Below are positions 1 to 11,188 of a DNA stretch of 64,000 nucleotides, piece after piece. The position numbers were made by a program, and so were the translations under genes. The notes under the pieces were generated by a model. That model made no database searches, had not been told where the DNA came from, and saw only the letters and a list, made by a program, of their open reading frames with translations. Each line of letters begins with the position of its first letter. Position 1 is the stretch's first letter. Source of the DNA: Bettongia penicillata ogilbyi (Eukaryota; Chordata; Mammalia; Diprotodontia; Potoroidae); assembly GCA_023548195.1 (NCBI GenBank), contig JAJHZJ010000496.1:7339144-7403143 (forward strand), read 5' to 3'.

Positions 1-59
1 TACTGATGATTTAGTGAACACTCTCACATTATCTTATTATTCCTCCCTCTTTCCCAAGT

Positions 60-150
60 GCCTAACTGCCTTCTGGGTATGTATACCTGGATGTCCCACG
101 AGCATCTCCAGGTTGATGAGTCTAAAACAGAACTCATTACCATTTTCAAA
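60..150 (+). repeat. L2 LINE fragment (left part)
   Basis: Resembles the 3' half of L2 ORF2 in sense orientation (a 'gatgtcccacgagcatctcc ... aaaacagaactcatta' style block). The same L2 copy resumes at about 905, so the L1-type 3' end between them is a later insertion. Inference from remembered L2 consensus. Confidence 0.6.
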
Positions 151-904
151 AAAATAATTAATTTACCTTTCGTTTTCCACATTCACTTCCATAAGATTTT
201 GAGTTTCAAAATTTCTCCCCATCTCTCCCTTCCCTGCCCCCCGAAGATAGCATGTAATTTGATATAGGCTCTACATATATATTCATATTGAGCCTATTTT
301 CACATTACTCATGTTGTAAAGAAGAATTAGAACCAATGGGAAAAACCACAAGAAAAAAGAAACAAAAAAGGAAAAAGAGCGCACAAACAATACGCTCCAA
401 TCTGCATTCAGACACCATAGTTGTTTTTCTGGATGTGGAAAGCATTTTCCATCCTAAGTAGTTTGGAGTTGTCTTGGATTCTTGCATTGCTAAAAAGAGA
501 TGTCTATCAAAGTTAGTCATCACATGTTGTGACTCTTGTTCTGCACAAAATCTCCTGGTTCTGCCTTCTTCACTCAGCATCAGTTCATTCAAATTTTACC
601 AGGTTTTTCTTAATTCTACCTGCTCATCGTTTCTTATAGCACAATAGTATTCCATTACATTCATATACCACAACTTGTTTAGCCATTCCCCAAATGTTGG
701 GCATTTGCTAAATTTCCAATTCCTTGCAACCACAAAAAGAGCTACTACACATATTTTTTGTACATGTAGGTCCTTTTCCCATTTGTATGATTTCTTTCGG
801 ATACAGATCTAGAAGTGGTATTGCTGGGTCAAAGGGTATGCATATTTTTATAGCCTTTTGGGCATAAAAACTCTTTATCTTTATTCCTGAAGCCAGTCCT
901 CCTT
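151..904 (-). mobile_element. L1/HAL1 3'-end fragment, antisense, inserted in L2
   Basis: On the minus strand this reads as the L1/HAL1 3' region. It shares with 61080-61560 the blocks describing 'acaatagtattccat', 'agccattccccaa' and 'gggtcaaagggtatgca'. The T-rich left edge matches the antisense of an A-rich 3' tail. 5'-truncated, with no open frame of interest. It splits an older L2. Confidence 0.75.
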
Positions 905-1205
905 CTAACTTTCTTGATCTGGTTAAGCATATCACCCCAGTCACTCATGATTGCAACCTAGAAATCATCATCTTTGAGAATTCACTCCTCCTCACCTCCA
1001 TTATTAAATCAGTTGTTACTCATCATTCGTTTATTTTCCTCGTGTCTCTTTTCTCTGTTCAAACACTACCATTCTGACTCAGATACTCCTTACCTCTTGC
1101 CCATACTATAACAGTTTCTTCCTGTTTGGTTTCATTGCTTAAAAGTTCCCCTTTCTCCAATCCATCCTCCATACAGCTGCCAAATTGATATTCCCAAAGT
1201 GCAGG
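905..1205 (+). repeat. L2 LINE fragment (right part)
   Basis: Continues the L2 copy begun at 60-150. Recognisable L2 blocks include 'cagtcactcatgattgcaac', a run around 1155-1175 (ctccaatccatcctccatac) and 'gctgccaaattgat'. Heavily diverged. Confidence 0.6.
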
Positions 1206-1690
1206 CAATGGATGAAGCAGTCGATAAATACAAGAGCATTTGGATTAGGTTATTCAGCACCTACAGTGATGCAGGCATGGTAATGGGAATTGTGGATATG
1301 AAGACAAGATGAAGCTCACCATGCTATCAAAGTTTACACTCCTTCATTCAGTGAATCGACAAGCATTTATTAAGAGACTACTATCAAAGCTGATTTGGGC
1401 AGCGGGCTGAAAGATAGATTGGAGAGAAGAGATTCTGAGCAAGGACATCACTTAGTCCACAGGACAGGTGAAAAGTGCTTGGAGTAGGGTGATGGCCCAT
1501 TGAGGGGACAGTTCTTCATGTCAGTTACACCAGTCCTAAGAGGATGCTTATGATTTTTTTTTTTACTTTGGCCATCCTCTCTCCTCCCCCCTGTATAGCC
1601 AACAGAGGATTTGCAGATATGGCCCAACTGAAAGCAGGTTTCTCTAAATTTCTACAACATAGCTGTCCCTAACACTCCCTAGGTTTTGTT
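1206..1690. other. intron, mostly unrecognised
   Basis: No gene or clear repeat. A short block at about 1355-1380 (caagcatttattaagagact) looks like the antisense end of an L2 copy. Confidence 0.4.
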
Positions 1691-2005
1691 TATTACCTGG
1701 TGCTGTCTGTGGATTTTTGTTTTGTACATTCATCTCTGATTTGGGGGCATTCTGCTCGATTGCTACTTCCTATAAGGAACCTTTCCCGACCTTCCCAGAT
1801 ATTAGTGTTTCCCCTACATTATATTAATTTATCTTTAATTCACATATATTTTGTATTTATTGGTGTGCATCTTGTTTTCTCCCCATGGAATGTAAGCTCT
1901 TTGAAGGCATGAACTTTCTTTAAAAAGAAAAATGTTTATATTACCATTTTGCAAAATTCCTAGTACATTGTGGACTTCAATAAATGTTTATTAAATTGAA
2001 TTGTT
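1691..2005 (+). repeat. L2 LINE 3' end
   Basis: Ends with the typical L2 3' terminus: 'gtaagctctttgaaggca', then 'cctagtacattgtgg' and 'ttcaataaatgtttatt'. Diverged copy in sense orientation. Confidence 0.7.
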
Positions 2006-2660
2006 TATTGTTGTCACTGGACTGTGTAACCTTGAACACAAGGAAGTCACATCAAATTGCACACAGGTGGTGAATTTCAGTATTGGCCTATAACTTCTAA
2101 TAACTTAAGTTAGGGTTATCACTCACTAATTGTGAGATAACCTTTGAGAGCTGTGCCTCCAAGCATTCTGGGAAGATATGTTGGAAGGTTTCTTCTGATT
2201 GATGCTGAAACATCAATAGTCATGGTTGTATGTAGGACAGGGAAAATAAATGCAATGAGGAGAGGGAAAGACTTATCCTTGAATAATCACTAGATAAGAG
2301 AGATACTATTAGATGCCAAAGAGGATGATATGCATTGTTTTAATTAAGGATCCTTGCTAATACATATGGCTGCCTTTGAATAATATGCACTGACAGATGA
2401 GGTATGATTAGAGCATGCAATCTTTTTTTATGGCTTTAATTAAATCTACTCTATTTCAGTAAATGGTGAGTGATTAAAGAAATGTTATCAAAATCTGAAC
2501 TTTAGGACATAATTCAAAGAGTCTATTTCATATTGTTACAGGATAATAACTGTGGGCTTTAAAAAATAATGTCAGAAGTTTAAGATTAATTAAATCTTAT
2601 ATCTCCATTATTGTTTGAGATAGGGTTACAGAAGTTAAAAGGATTTCTATTTATTTAACA
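2006..2660. other. AT-rich intron, nothing recognised
   Basis: No coding exon, RNA gene or confident repeat seen on either strand. Confidence 0.4.
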
Positions 2661-2822
2661 ATTTAAGCTGAGCAAACATTTGACTAACCACTTACTATGT
2701 GGAATGGCAGTGTTGATTGGTCAAATCAGGTAAAAATATTAAGCACCTACTATGTGTTAACAGTGTACTAAGAACTGGGCATACTGAGAAATGGTTAAAA
2801 AAAACCTCAGTCTTTGCTTTTA
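2661..2822 (-). repeat. L2 LINE 3' end, antisense
   Basis: Contains 'aagcacctactatgtgttaa' and 'actaagaactgggcata', the antisense of the L2 3' terminus. Abuts the L1 element that starts at about 2823. Confidence 0.6.
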
Positions 2823-5150
2823 AAAAAAATATGTTTTTATATTTTTTCCTAATAAAAGGTGAAAAAATAACATTTGTTCTTTTTTTTAATTTCCAAATCC
2901 TCTCCCTCTCTACTTTTGCTTTCCCAATTTGAAAAGGCAAGCAATTTGATATAGATTATATACATGCAGTCATGAAAAACATATTTTCATATTAGCTATG
3001 CTGCAAAAGAAAACATGGACAGAAAAGAACAAAAAAAACTCCAAGAAAAATAGAGAAAATTGTTTGTCATTTACCTTTTCTATCATATAAGTCAATCTGA
3101 TAGGTATGAGGTGGTACTTCAGAATTGTTTTAATTTGCATTTCTCTAATCAATATTGATTTCAAGCATTTTATATGACTGTAGATAGCCTTGATTGCCTC
3201 ATTTGAAAACTGTTCATATCCTTTGACCATTTATCATTTACCATTTGACATATTATTATAAAATTGACTCCGCTCTCTATATATTTGAGAGGTGAGTATT
3301 TTATCAGAGAAACCTGCTATGAAATATTTCACCCTAGTTTTCTGCTTTCCTTCTAATCTTGGCTAAATTGGTTTTGTTTGTGCAAAACCTTTATAATTTA
3401 ATATAATCAAAAATATTCATTTTATATCCTGTAATCTTCTCTGTTACTTTTAGTCATAAATTCTTTCCTCATCAATACATCTGGCAGGTAAACTACTCTA
3501 TACCCCTCAGTTGCTTATGGTGTTACCCTTTATGTCTAAATCATGACCTTATCTTAATATACACAGTGTGAGATGTTGGTCTGTACCTAGTTTCTAATAA
3601 ACTGTTTTCCCATTTTCCCAAAGGTTTTTATTAGTGAGTTCTTGTCCCAAAAGTTTGAATCTTTGCATTTATTGAACAATAGTTTACTATGGTCATTTAC
3701 TCCTATGCAATATGTACCTAATCTATTACACTAGTCTGCCACTGTTTCTTAGTCGATTGTTTTGATGATTACCACTTTGTAATATACTTTGAGGTCTGAT
3801 ACCACTAGGCCACTTTCCTTCACATCTTTTTTCATTGATACCCATGATATTCTTGACCTTCATTCTTCCAAATGAATTTTATTATTTTTTCTAGGTCTAT
3901 AAAATAATCTTTAGAAGTTCAGTATGAAACTGAATAAAAAAATTAATTTATGTAGAATTGTCATTTTTGTTATATTGGCTCAGCCTACCATGAGCAATTA
4001 ATATTTCTAAATTAATGTTTAGATCTATGCTTAATAAAATGAAAAGTATTTTGTAATTATTTTCATGTAGTTCCTGGATTTGTCTTGATAGACTCCCAAG
4101 AATTTTTTTTTTATTGTTTGCACTTATTTTAAATGGGATTGCCCTTTCAATCTCTTGTTGTTAGACTTTCTTGATAACATATGGAAATGTTGATGATTTT
4201 CAGAGGTTTATTTTATATCCTGCAACTTTGCTGAAGTTAATAATTATTTCACCTAGTTTATTAGTGGATACTCTAGGATTCTGTAAGTTTATCATCATAT
4301 CATCTGCAAAAAGTGATAGTTTTCTTTTCTTCTTGACTATTCTAATTCCTTTAATTTCTTTTTCTTCTCTAATTGCTATAGCTAGCCCTTCTACTACAAT
4401 ATTTAATAACAGTGGTAAGGATTACAGGTATCCTTATTTCATCCCTGATCTTGCAGAAAGGCTTCCAGCTTATCTCCATTATGGATAATGCTTGTTGAGT
4501 GTTTCAGACACATACTGCTTATCATTTTGACTAAAGTTCCACTTATCCCTATGCTTTCTAGTGTTTGTAATAGAAATGTGTTGTATTTTGTCAAAAGCAG
4601 TTTTCTGCACCTGCCGTCTATGTGGTACAGTGAATAGTTGTGCCTTGAGCGAGAAAGACCTGAGTTCAGATCCAGCCTCAGACACTTACTAGCTGCGTGA
4701 CCCTGGGCAAGTCACTTGACCTTATTTGCCTCAATTTCCTCATCTGTAAAATGAGCTAGAGAAGGAAATGGCAAACCACTGAGAGTCTTTGCCAGGAATC
4801 TCCCATATAGGGTTACAAGAATTGAATGCTACTGAAATGAATAAACAATAAAAACTTTTCTGCATCTAGTATGATGATCATATCATCTTTGTTGTTTTTA
4901 TTATTGATGTGGTCATTTCTGCTGATAGTTTTCCTAATGTTGAACCAATGCTGCATTCCTGGTATAAATCCCACCTGGTCATAATGTTTTTTTTCACATA
5001 TTGCTGTAATCCCCATACTAATAGTTTACTTGAAATTTCTGCATCAATGGTCATTAAGAAAATTAGTCTATAGTTGTCTTCCTCTGTTTTTGCTCTGCCT
5101 GGTTTAGGTGTGAGCCTGTTACTTGTGTCATAAACAATCCTTGATTTTAA
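2823..5150 (-). pseudogene. 5'-truncated L1 with ORF2 reverse-transcriptase relic
   Basis: The minus strand encodes a decayed L1 ORF2. The RT block just below 5110 reads PKPGRAKTEEDNYRLI, followed near 5000 by a DQVG/W-type segment split by a frameshift ([16 protein letters not shown] continues in another frame). The catalytic FADDM motif is at about 4296-4310. ORF2 C-terminal sequence and the L1 3' region follow down to 2823. Many stops and frameshifts, so not functional. A Mar1 SINE (4610-4855) interrupts it. The 2823-3340 part is shared with the HAL1 elements elsewhere in the window, while the rest (ORF2) is absent from them. Confidence 0.8.
4610..4855 (+). mobile_element. Mar1-type CORE-SINE inserted in L1
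   Basis: tRNA-like head ('cctgagttcagatccagcct'), CORE/MIR-like middle ('gtgaccctgggcaagtcact', 'cctcatctgtaaaatg') and RTE-type tail ('gagaaggaaatggcaaacca'). Flanked by 9-bp direct repeats TTTTCTGCA at 4601-4609 and 4856-4864, at a point where the host L1 sequence reads through. Insertion into the L1 is therefore clear. Confidence 0.85.
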
Positions 5151-5184
5151 GAATCTCAGAAGAGCAGTTTTATCATGAGAAAGG

Positions 5185-5335
5185 TATTTCTGAAAGAATA
5201 AATGGATGACAAAATATTGACAAAGTTTTGTATCAAGCTCCATCCTAAATATGGGGTATATAAATGCAAAAATATCAAAGTTCCTGCTCCAGGGAACTTG
5301 CTTTCTTAATGGAGAAATGAAAACATATAGAGTGT
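5185..5335 (-). repeat. L2 LINE 3' end, antisense
   Basis: Antisense L2 pattern: 'aatatggggtatataaatgc', then 'ttcctgctccagggaacttg'. The solo LTR at 5336 interrupts or abuts it. Confidence 0.6.
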
Positions 5336-5862
5336 TGTAACAGCAAGGACCCCAGCATACACAGGAGGGTCTGCTGTACAGGTTCTTAGATCTGCTTTTC
5401 TAAAAGGAAAGCAACTTTTGAAGGATCAACAATCCCTTCAGTCAAACACATATATCCACAGAGAAAATATAAGCAGAGATATAAAGACCAACACACAGAG
5501 TTTCCAACTGTCTGACTATAAGCAATACATACATCACAGATCAATAGATAGATCCAACTGTTTAACCATTATATACATACATAGTTACCAGAGAGAGAAG
5601 CACCAACATTTGGATTTTCAAAGTCAGGGGGCTCCTTAATGGCTATCCAGAGTCTCATCTGGCCAAACTAATGCTTTCAGTGAGTAAGCCCCAAAGTAAA
5701 ATCTCACCTCTGGGAATTTATATGCATTTCAGAGCAGGAGGGCAGGACCCTCTGACCCAGTGCCTCAATAGAAATTAGCAAAAGGTGCTGAGGCTTATTA
5801 ATGAGTGGGGAAGATGTTTAACTCTTCCCCCCATCCACCAGTAACCTTATATTAACATTACA
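5336..5862 (-). mobile_element. solo LTR, endogenous retrovirus-type (copy 1)
   Basis: Starts TGTAAC and ends TTACA on the plus strand, so it has TG...CA boundaries. The same family occurs at 22872-23483 on the plus strand. Shared blocks include 'cagatctaagaacctgt', 'tttggggctta' and 'ccccactcatta/tcccactcattg'. About 527 bp with no internal retroviral coding region. ERVL-like class is a guess. No convincing TSD. Confidence 0.6.
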
Positions 5863-6884
5863 GGTGGGCAGGTAGGGATACTATCTTTTGGAGAGTCACT
5901 AAGATTCTGAATGGAGTTATAGAGCATTAGATTGACAGATCCTTTTTAAGAGTATGGCAGTATTGATTTGTAATGGTTCCCAAATTGGAAAGTGTGTGTG
6001 TGCGTGTGTGCATATATTTGTAAGTGTGTCTGCAGGCCAGTATTCAGGTGTGTGAAACAAAAGGTAGACATGGCAGGAAATTTAATAAGTAGTGGAAAGT
6101 GATTCTTAGAAACTCAAAAAGTATAGTTTAAATGCATAAAGAATTTAGTTCAGCTAATAGTACATACATACTATGTGCAAACCACTGAACTAATATTGAT
6201 GTTATCCAAAGCTCAATGTGTCCAAATATTCCAGGATGTGAAATATTTAATATGAATTTTAAGGAGTTGGTTATAACATTTTCCTTTTCATGCAGTTGAT
6301 TATGTTTTGAAGATGTGATACTATGGTATCATTTCATGGGATTATTTGGCTTGTTTTTTGCTCTGAAATAAAACAGAGCAATGGGAAAATGTAAAATATT
6401 AAGAGGCAAAATGTTATGTCCTTGTTTGCCATCAAAAATACTTGGCATTCCATTTGCTTCATGTTCTTTAAAAAAAAAAAAAGATTGAGGCTGGCATTTA
6501 TTTTCAAATCAATTTCAAGTACAATTTCAATATACATTCATCTTCAGGCAGCTAAGATATAGCCTTCAGCACAACCAAGTATCCTCCATTATGGAAAAAT
6601 AACATAGTCTTAGTACATTCACAGAATGTTTACTTTCTTAAAGCATCATCTGTATTGTGTTTATATTTGTTCATGAAGGGTAATAGGATATGATCTATTT
6701 GTTTTAAAGATAACATATAGAGAATGTTGAGTTTGAACTGTGGATTGAAATTTGAGATAAAATACTGCATTTGCTAGAAGCAATATAATAATGCATCCTG
6801 CCTACATCAGAATGTGTGCTCAAAAGGAAAGAAAAAGCAATATTTAAAGCACAGTATCAAGTCACTGAATTTATAAATATGAGA
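5863..6884. other. intron, mostly unrecognised
   Basis: Contains a short imperfect TG run at 5993-6033 and a weak MIR-like block at about 6145-6200 ('acatactatgtgcaaaccac'). Nothing else supported. Confidence 0.4.
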
Positions 6885-7290
6885 GACAGCCTGGTATATC
6901 GGCAGGAACACTAGAGTGTAAGTCACAAGACCTGTCTTCGCTATTTGATAGCTCTGTGGCAAGTGACAATTTCTCTGTGTCTAAATTTCTTCAATTATAA
7001 AATGTGAATATCAATGCCTTCTCTACTTCTCTCTCACAGGGTTTTTATATAGATCAAATTGAATTGGGTGGAAGTGCTTGATAAATTGCAGGGTGCTCCA
7101 TCATTGTAGGAAATTTTTCAATAGTTATTAAAATATCTGGTTTTTAAGATTGACTGGGGCACCAAGCAAACATGTGACCATGGGTAAATCAGTTAACATT
7201 CCTAGGCTTCTGTTTCCTCATGCAAAATAAAGCAGTTGAACTAGTTGATTTTTAAAGTCTCTTCTAACTCCAAAACTCCTTTGAATCTGT
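6885..7290 (+). repeat. two MIR/CORE-SINE fragments
   Basis: 6885-7090 shows a head, 'tctgtggcaagtgacaattt', then 'ttataaaatgtgaatatcaa' and 'cacagggtttttatatagat'. 7165-7290 shows 'gtgaccatgggtaaatcagt', 'gtttcctcatgcaaaataaa' and 'tcttctaactccaaaactc'. Both are in sense orientation and old. Confidence 0.65.
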
Positions 7291-7744
7291 GTAAACTTTG
7301 GGGTATAGGGTGCCAATTTAAATTGCTCCCTTGCTTCTATGTAGATGTATAATTCAATGAAATCTCTAAATTAACCTCTGTCAGCATAATTCAGGGCTGT
7401 GAGGAAAGGGAAAAGTAAAGGGGAGAGAGTTAAATTTCACTTGAAAAGATTAGTACAAACCATTCCCTTCTAGTATCTAGACTGAGGAGGCCAAGACAAC
7501 GAGTCTGACCTCGGTAACGTGATGAGACCACAGCAGATGGATGGGGTGAGATGGAAGATGTGCCCTTAATCCTTATTCATAATTATTTACAGAGAGCAGA
7601 TGAATGCTGTAGAGTATGCAGCATTGAAATAGTTATGACATGGTGGCGTAGCTAGGGAGAAGTAGGATAAACAGGGCAAATGTTACCCTAAAACATATTG
7701 ACTGACTTTTGGAATGTGAAATAAGTGGGCTCTTTTTTCCCCCA
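7291..7744. other. intron, nothing recognised
   Basis: No supported feature on either strand. Confidence 0.4.
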
Positions 7745-7945
7745 GAGGATCAGAATTTTGGATCTGGAAGGAATTGTACAGCTGCTAGTTTTACAGATGA
7801 GGAAACCAAGGAACAGGGTGGTTAGTTTACTTGCCTAATGTGACACTGGTAGTATTAGACATCAGAAATTATCTTTCAACCCAAGTCCTCTTGACTCCAG
7901 AGTCATTGGCCAAGCCATTGTACCACACTGCCACTGCAAATCCAT
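7745..7945 (-). repeat. MIR SINE, antisense
   Basis: Antisense MIR blocks: 'ttttacagatgaggaaacca', 'cttgcctaatgtgacact', 'caacccaagtcctcttgact' and 'gtaccacactgcc'. Confidence 0.75.
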
Positions 7946-8499
7946 CCCAGAATGGCTTTTGCCAGCTGTCATAATAGCTTCTAGTGGATTAGGTTTCCTA
8001 GATTTGGGGACATCTTTCTCCAAATTGGGCAGGAAGGTACATAATTTGTGATCTTAGAGATCAAAGATCAGAAAATGACCTATTTTCTAATAAGTTTATG
8101 ATCAGATTTTAAGGTAAAGGAATAATACAAAGAAAAGGCTATTCTAGAACATACCAAAAAGTGGCCATTTGGCTATTGCTGAAAGACCTCTAAGGTGGGA
8201 GAACTTCCTTGAACTTCTTGGAGGAGGTCATTCCACTTTTGGAAAGCTCTAATTTTTATAAAGATCAAGCGTAAATTGGCACCTAAACAGATTCTATTTA
8301 AGACTTATCAGTTTTCCTTCTATAAACAAGCAAAATATGTTTACTGTCTCTTCCATAGGATAGTTCTTCAAATAGATAAGATAGATACCATGTCCCTTGA
8401 GTTTTCACTTCTCTAGGGCAGATAGCTTCAGTCCACATTCTGATGACAACCACAAAACTTCAGATATGGTCTGATCAGAGTATAGTAGGGTAGAATCAT
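7946..8499. other. intron, nothing recognised
   Basis: No supported feature on either strand. Confidence 0.4.
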
Positions 8500-8793
8500 C
8501 ACCTCCTTATTCTTGTAAATACTTCCTCTCTTTTTGAAGCCCAAGTCATATTTCTTTTCCTGGATGTCATTTAACACTGCCCTTTTGCCTACTCATTATT
8601 TTCATAACTTTCTAAATCAGAATATTACTTTTTGGCCGTGACTACTAAAGGGCTCTTCCATTAGACTATAAGCTCCTGAAGACAGGAACTGACTCATTTG
8701 TGTGTGTATGTGTGTGTATACACACATATAAATACACATATATACACTCCCATCAGTTAACTCAATGCTTGGCACATAGCTTAAACAATCATT
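8500..8793 (+). repeat. L2 LINE 3' end with internal TG/CA expansion
   Basis: L2 sense blocks 'agactataagctcctgaaga' and 'caatgcttggcacatagc' surround a TG then CA/TA-rich stretch at 8699-8745. The simple repeat arose inside the L2 copy. Confidence 0.65.
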
Positions 8794-9028
8794 TTTGTTA
8801 TTCAGTCCTTTCAGTCATGTCTGACTCTTTGTGATCCCATTTGGGGTTTTCTTGGCAAATATACTAGAATGCTTTGTCATTTCCTTCTCCAGATCATTTT
8901 TCAGATGAAGAAACTGAGGCAAACAGGGTTAAGTAACTTGCCCAGAATCCTATGGCTAGTAAGGGTCTGAGGCCAGATTTGAACTCAGGTTATCCTGACT
9001 CTAGGCCTGTACCACTTAGCTGCCCCAA
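8794..9028 (-). mobile_element. Mar1-type CORE-SINE, antisense
   Basis: Near-complete. The antisense RTE-type tail ('tgtctgactctttgtgatcc', 'ttcttggcaaatatact') is followed by the CORE ('ttttcagatgaagaaactga', 'ggttaagtaacttgcccaga') and head ('gatttgaactcaggttatcc', 'cacttagctgcccc'). Confidence 0.85.
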
Positions 9029-9034
9029 AACCCT

Positions 9035-9160
9035 AAAACCATAGATTAGAGTTAAAAAGGAAGTCAGAGGGTATCTCATCCAACCTCCTTATTTTGCAAA
9101 GGCCCAGAGAGGCTGTGTCCAAACCAAAGTCATATATGTAGTAAGAGGCAAATGTGGGAT
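9035..9160 (-). repeat. MIR fragment, antisense
   Basis: Contains 'catccaacctccttattttg' and 'caaaggcccagagaggct', the antisense MIR core. 5' and 3' ends missing. Confidence 0.6.
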
Positions 9161-9164
9161 ATTT

Positions 9165-9634
9165 ACTTAGCTCCTCTTGGCCATCATTAGGTCCCAGGCC
9201 AAAGTCTACTTGGTCATAGTGTGGGCATTGATTGGCTCAAAAAGAATGTAAATAGCAATTGTTTCTGTTTTTGCTAGAAGCCCTGAAGATCTTCCTCTCC
9301 CAGGCTTTTTTTTTAAAGGCCATTTTTTGCCTTAAGTCTGACTAAATTATAATCATGCTAATCACCAAATGAGCATTGTCTCAGTTTAACTGAGACGTGT
9401 TAAAGATCTTATCATGAAAAGGTCAAGGTTCCCCCCCTTCATCCTGGGGCATCTCCAGTTGTCCTAATCTACATCTGGTTGCTGGTCCCAGATGACTCCT
9501 GGAGGAGAAAGTGAGACTGGTAACTTTGCACAGTCCTCCCTCTCTTAAATTTAGTTCACTTGTATGTCATGTCATCACCTCCCTGATGTCATGGTCCTCT
9601 TCAAGAAAGAAAGACAAATAGTACTTAGTCCAGA
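9165..9634 (+). mobile_element. marsupial dispersed repeat, SINE-like (copy 1, family name uncertain)
   Basis: Related to 43530-43815. Shared blocks include 'catcctggggcatctccagt/tatcctgggtcatctccagt', 'ctggaggagaaagtgagact', 'gtcatgtcatcacctccctg' and 'gatgtcatggtcctcttcaa'. Ends in 'gaaagaaagacaaata', like the 'aatgaaggacgaac' end of copy 2. Non-coding. The L1 fragment at 9650 inserted just beyond its end. Confidence 0.6.
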
Positions 9635-9649
9635 GACAGAGCTCTTTCT
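9635..9649. repeat. target-site duplication, left copy
   Basis: GACAGAGCTCTTTCT, identical over 15 bp to 11189-11203. The two copies bracket the L1 fragment exactly. Confidence 0.9.
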
Positions 9650-10505
9650 TTCTAGCTGCTTGCAATATTTTCTCCTTGACCTGGGAATTCTGGAATTTGG
9701 CCACAATGTTCCTAGGAGTTTCTCTTTTTGGATCTCTTTCAGGTGGTGATCGATGGATTCCTTCAATATTTATTTTGCCCTCTGGTTGTAGAATATCAGG
9801 GCAGTTTTCCTTGATAATTTCATGAAAGATGATGTCTAGGCTCTTTTTGATGTCTAGGCTCTTTTTTTGATCATGGCTTTCAGGTAGTCCCATAATTTTT
9901 AAATTGTTTCTCCTGGATCTATTTTCCAGGTCAGTTGTTTTTCCCATGAGATATTTCACATTCTCTTCCATTTTTTCATTCTTTTGATTTTGTTTGGTGA
10001 TTTCTTGGTTTCTCATAAAGTCATTACCCTCCATCTGTTCCCTTCTAATCTTGAGAGAACTATTTTCTTCAGTGAGCTTTTGAACCTGTTTTTCCATTTG
10101 GCTAATTCTGCTTTTGCAAGCATTCTTCTCCTCATTGGCTTTTTGAACCTCTTTTGCCAATTGAGTGAGCCTATTTTTCAAGGTGTTATTTTCTTAAGCA
10201 TTTTTTTGGGTCTCCTTTAGCAAGGTATTGACCCATTTTTCATGCTTTTCTTGCATCTCTCTCATTTCTCTTCCCAGTTTTTCCTCCACCTGTCTAACTT
10301 GATTTTCAAATTCCTTTTTGAGCTCTTCCATGGCCTGAGCCCACCGGACATCCACCTCGGATGTCTGGGATACAGAGGCCCCAACCTCCACATCTTTCCC
10401 TAATGGTAAGAATTGTTCCTTGTCATCAGAATTGAAAGGCAGGAACATCTCTTCCCCAAGAAAATAGCTTTCTATGGTCTTATTTTTCTTCCCTTTTCTG
10501 GGTAT
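9650..10505 (-). pseudogene. L1 ORF1p, 3'-truncated and lightly damaged
   Basis: Encodes an L1 ORF1 protein: N-terminal region, long coiled coil (KEVQKANEEKN, QMEKQVQKLTEEN), then the RRM core (NLKIMGLPESHDQ) and the start of the C-terminal domain (RNIVAKF, VKEKILQAARKK). The usual start codon appears as ATA at 10505-10503, where HAL1 copies at 46340 and 50479 have ATG. One in-frame TAA lies near 10186 (GAA in related copies). An in-frame 18-bp tandem duplication at about 9831-9866 gives KKSLDIKKSLDI. The frame is otherwise open, so the copy is relatively young. Downstream of 9650 the frame runs into host DNA and is meaningless. Confidence 0.85.
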
Positions 10506-11188
10506 TTTCCCAGCCAGTTACTTGGTTTCTGAGATTCCTGTCCACCCCACCCTAGATCCGCCCAGCTAGTGCTTGGAGTCTGAGATTCAAATGCTGCTCT
10601 CCAGCCTCAGGGCTTTCAGTGGCTAGGCATGGCTGCTATTCAATTTGAGCATAAGTTCTGGTGCTCAGGTGGGGGCAGGGCTGCCTCCCCGGCTCATTTC
10701 CCTCAGAGGCTTTATGCAGAGACCTTCTGTAATGGCCCTGAGCCCCTGTCTGCTCTGGGAGTCCCGGGCTGCCGCTGCCTCTGCCACTGCCTCTGCCACT
10801 GCCTCCCAAGGGGGCCCGAGTCACAGAGACACCCTGCTCCCCTCTCGGCCAGCTCAGAAGTCTCTCTCACTGACCTGGAGCGCCTGTGGGTGGAAGGACC
10901 TTCGTGGCTACTGGAGATTCCGTTCCTGAAACCTGCTCGGATCTGCTCCTCTGGGGCCGCTCAGCCAGGGCAGCACAGGGGTGGGCTCCACTGTCTGGTG
11001 CGTGACGGACCCCTGGGGATGGCTTTCCAGGGCTCTCTGGAACAGAAACCTCTTCCACTGTGTTTCTGCGTGGCTTGCTCTGTTTCAGAATTTGTGGGGA
11101 CTTCTTTTTGCAGGAAATTTCTGGACTGTGGATTCGGAGCTAGCGTATGTAAGTCTTTCTACTCCGCCATCTTGGCTCCTCCCCCCAC
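10506..11188 (-). promoter_or_regulatory. L1 5'UTR / internal promoter region
   Basis: GC-rich, CpG-containing block in an AT-rich intron. The 5' terminal segment carries a YY1-type site (CCGCCATCTTGG at 11164-11175 on the plus strand), as in mammalian L1 5'UTRs. It would drive antisense transcription relative to the host gene if active. Activity is inference. Confidence 0.7.

Larger units (their letters stand above)
9650..11188 (-). mobile_element. L1 5' fragment (5'UTR plus ORF1), 3'-truncated, with TSD
   Basis: The minus strand starts at 11188 with the L1-type 5' end (G-run, AGGAGCCAAGATGGCGGAG). It runs through a GC-rich 5'UTR into ORF1 and stops inside ORF1 at 9650. Perfect 15-bp direct repeats flank it. 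L1 copies normally keep the 3' end and lose the 5' end, but this one is the reverse. The break lies at an A-rich ORF1 stretch (AGAAAGAAA on the minus strand) matching the start of the TSD (AGAAAGAG in element sense). This suggests reverse transcription primed internally on the RNA rather than on a poly(A) tail. Confidence 0.85.

Noticed and set aside
5336..5862. Complete endogenous retrovirus near the LTR
   Set aside because: No gag, pol or env-like sequence lies beside either LTR copy; both look like solo LTRs.
9567..10181. Long minus-strand frame read as one 204-residue protein
   Set aside because: Only the part above 9650 is L1 ORF1. The C-terminal residues are translated host and SINE-like DNA beyond the insertion breakpoint.
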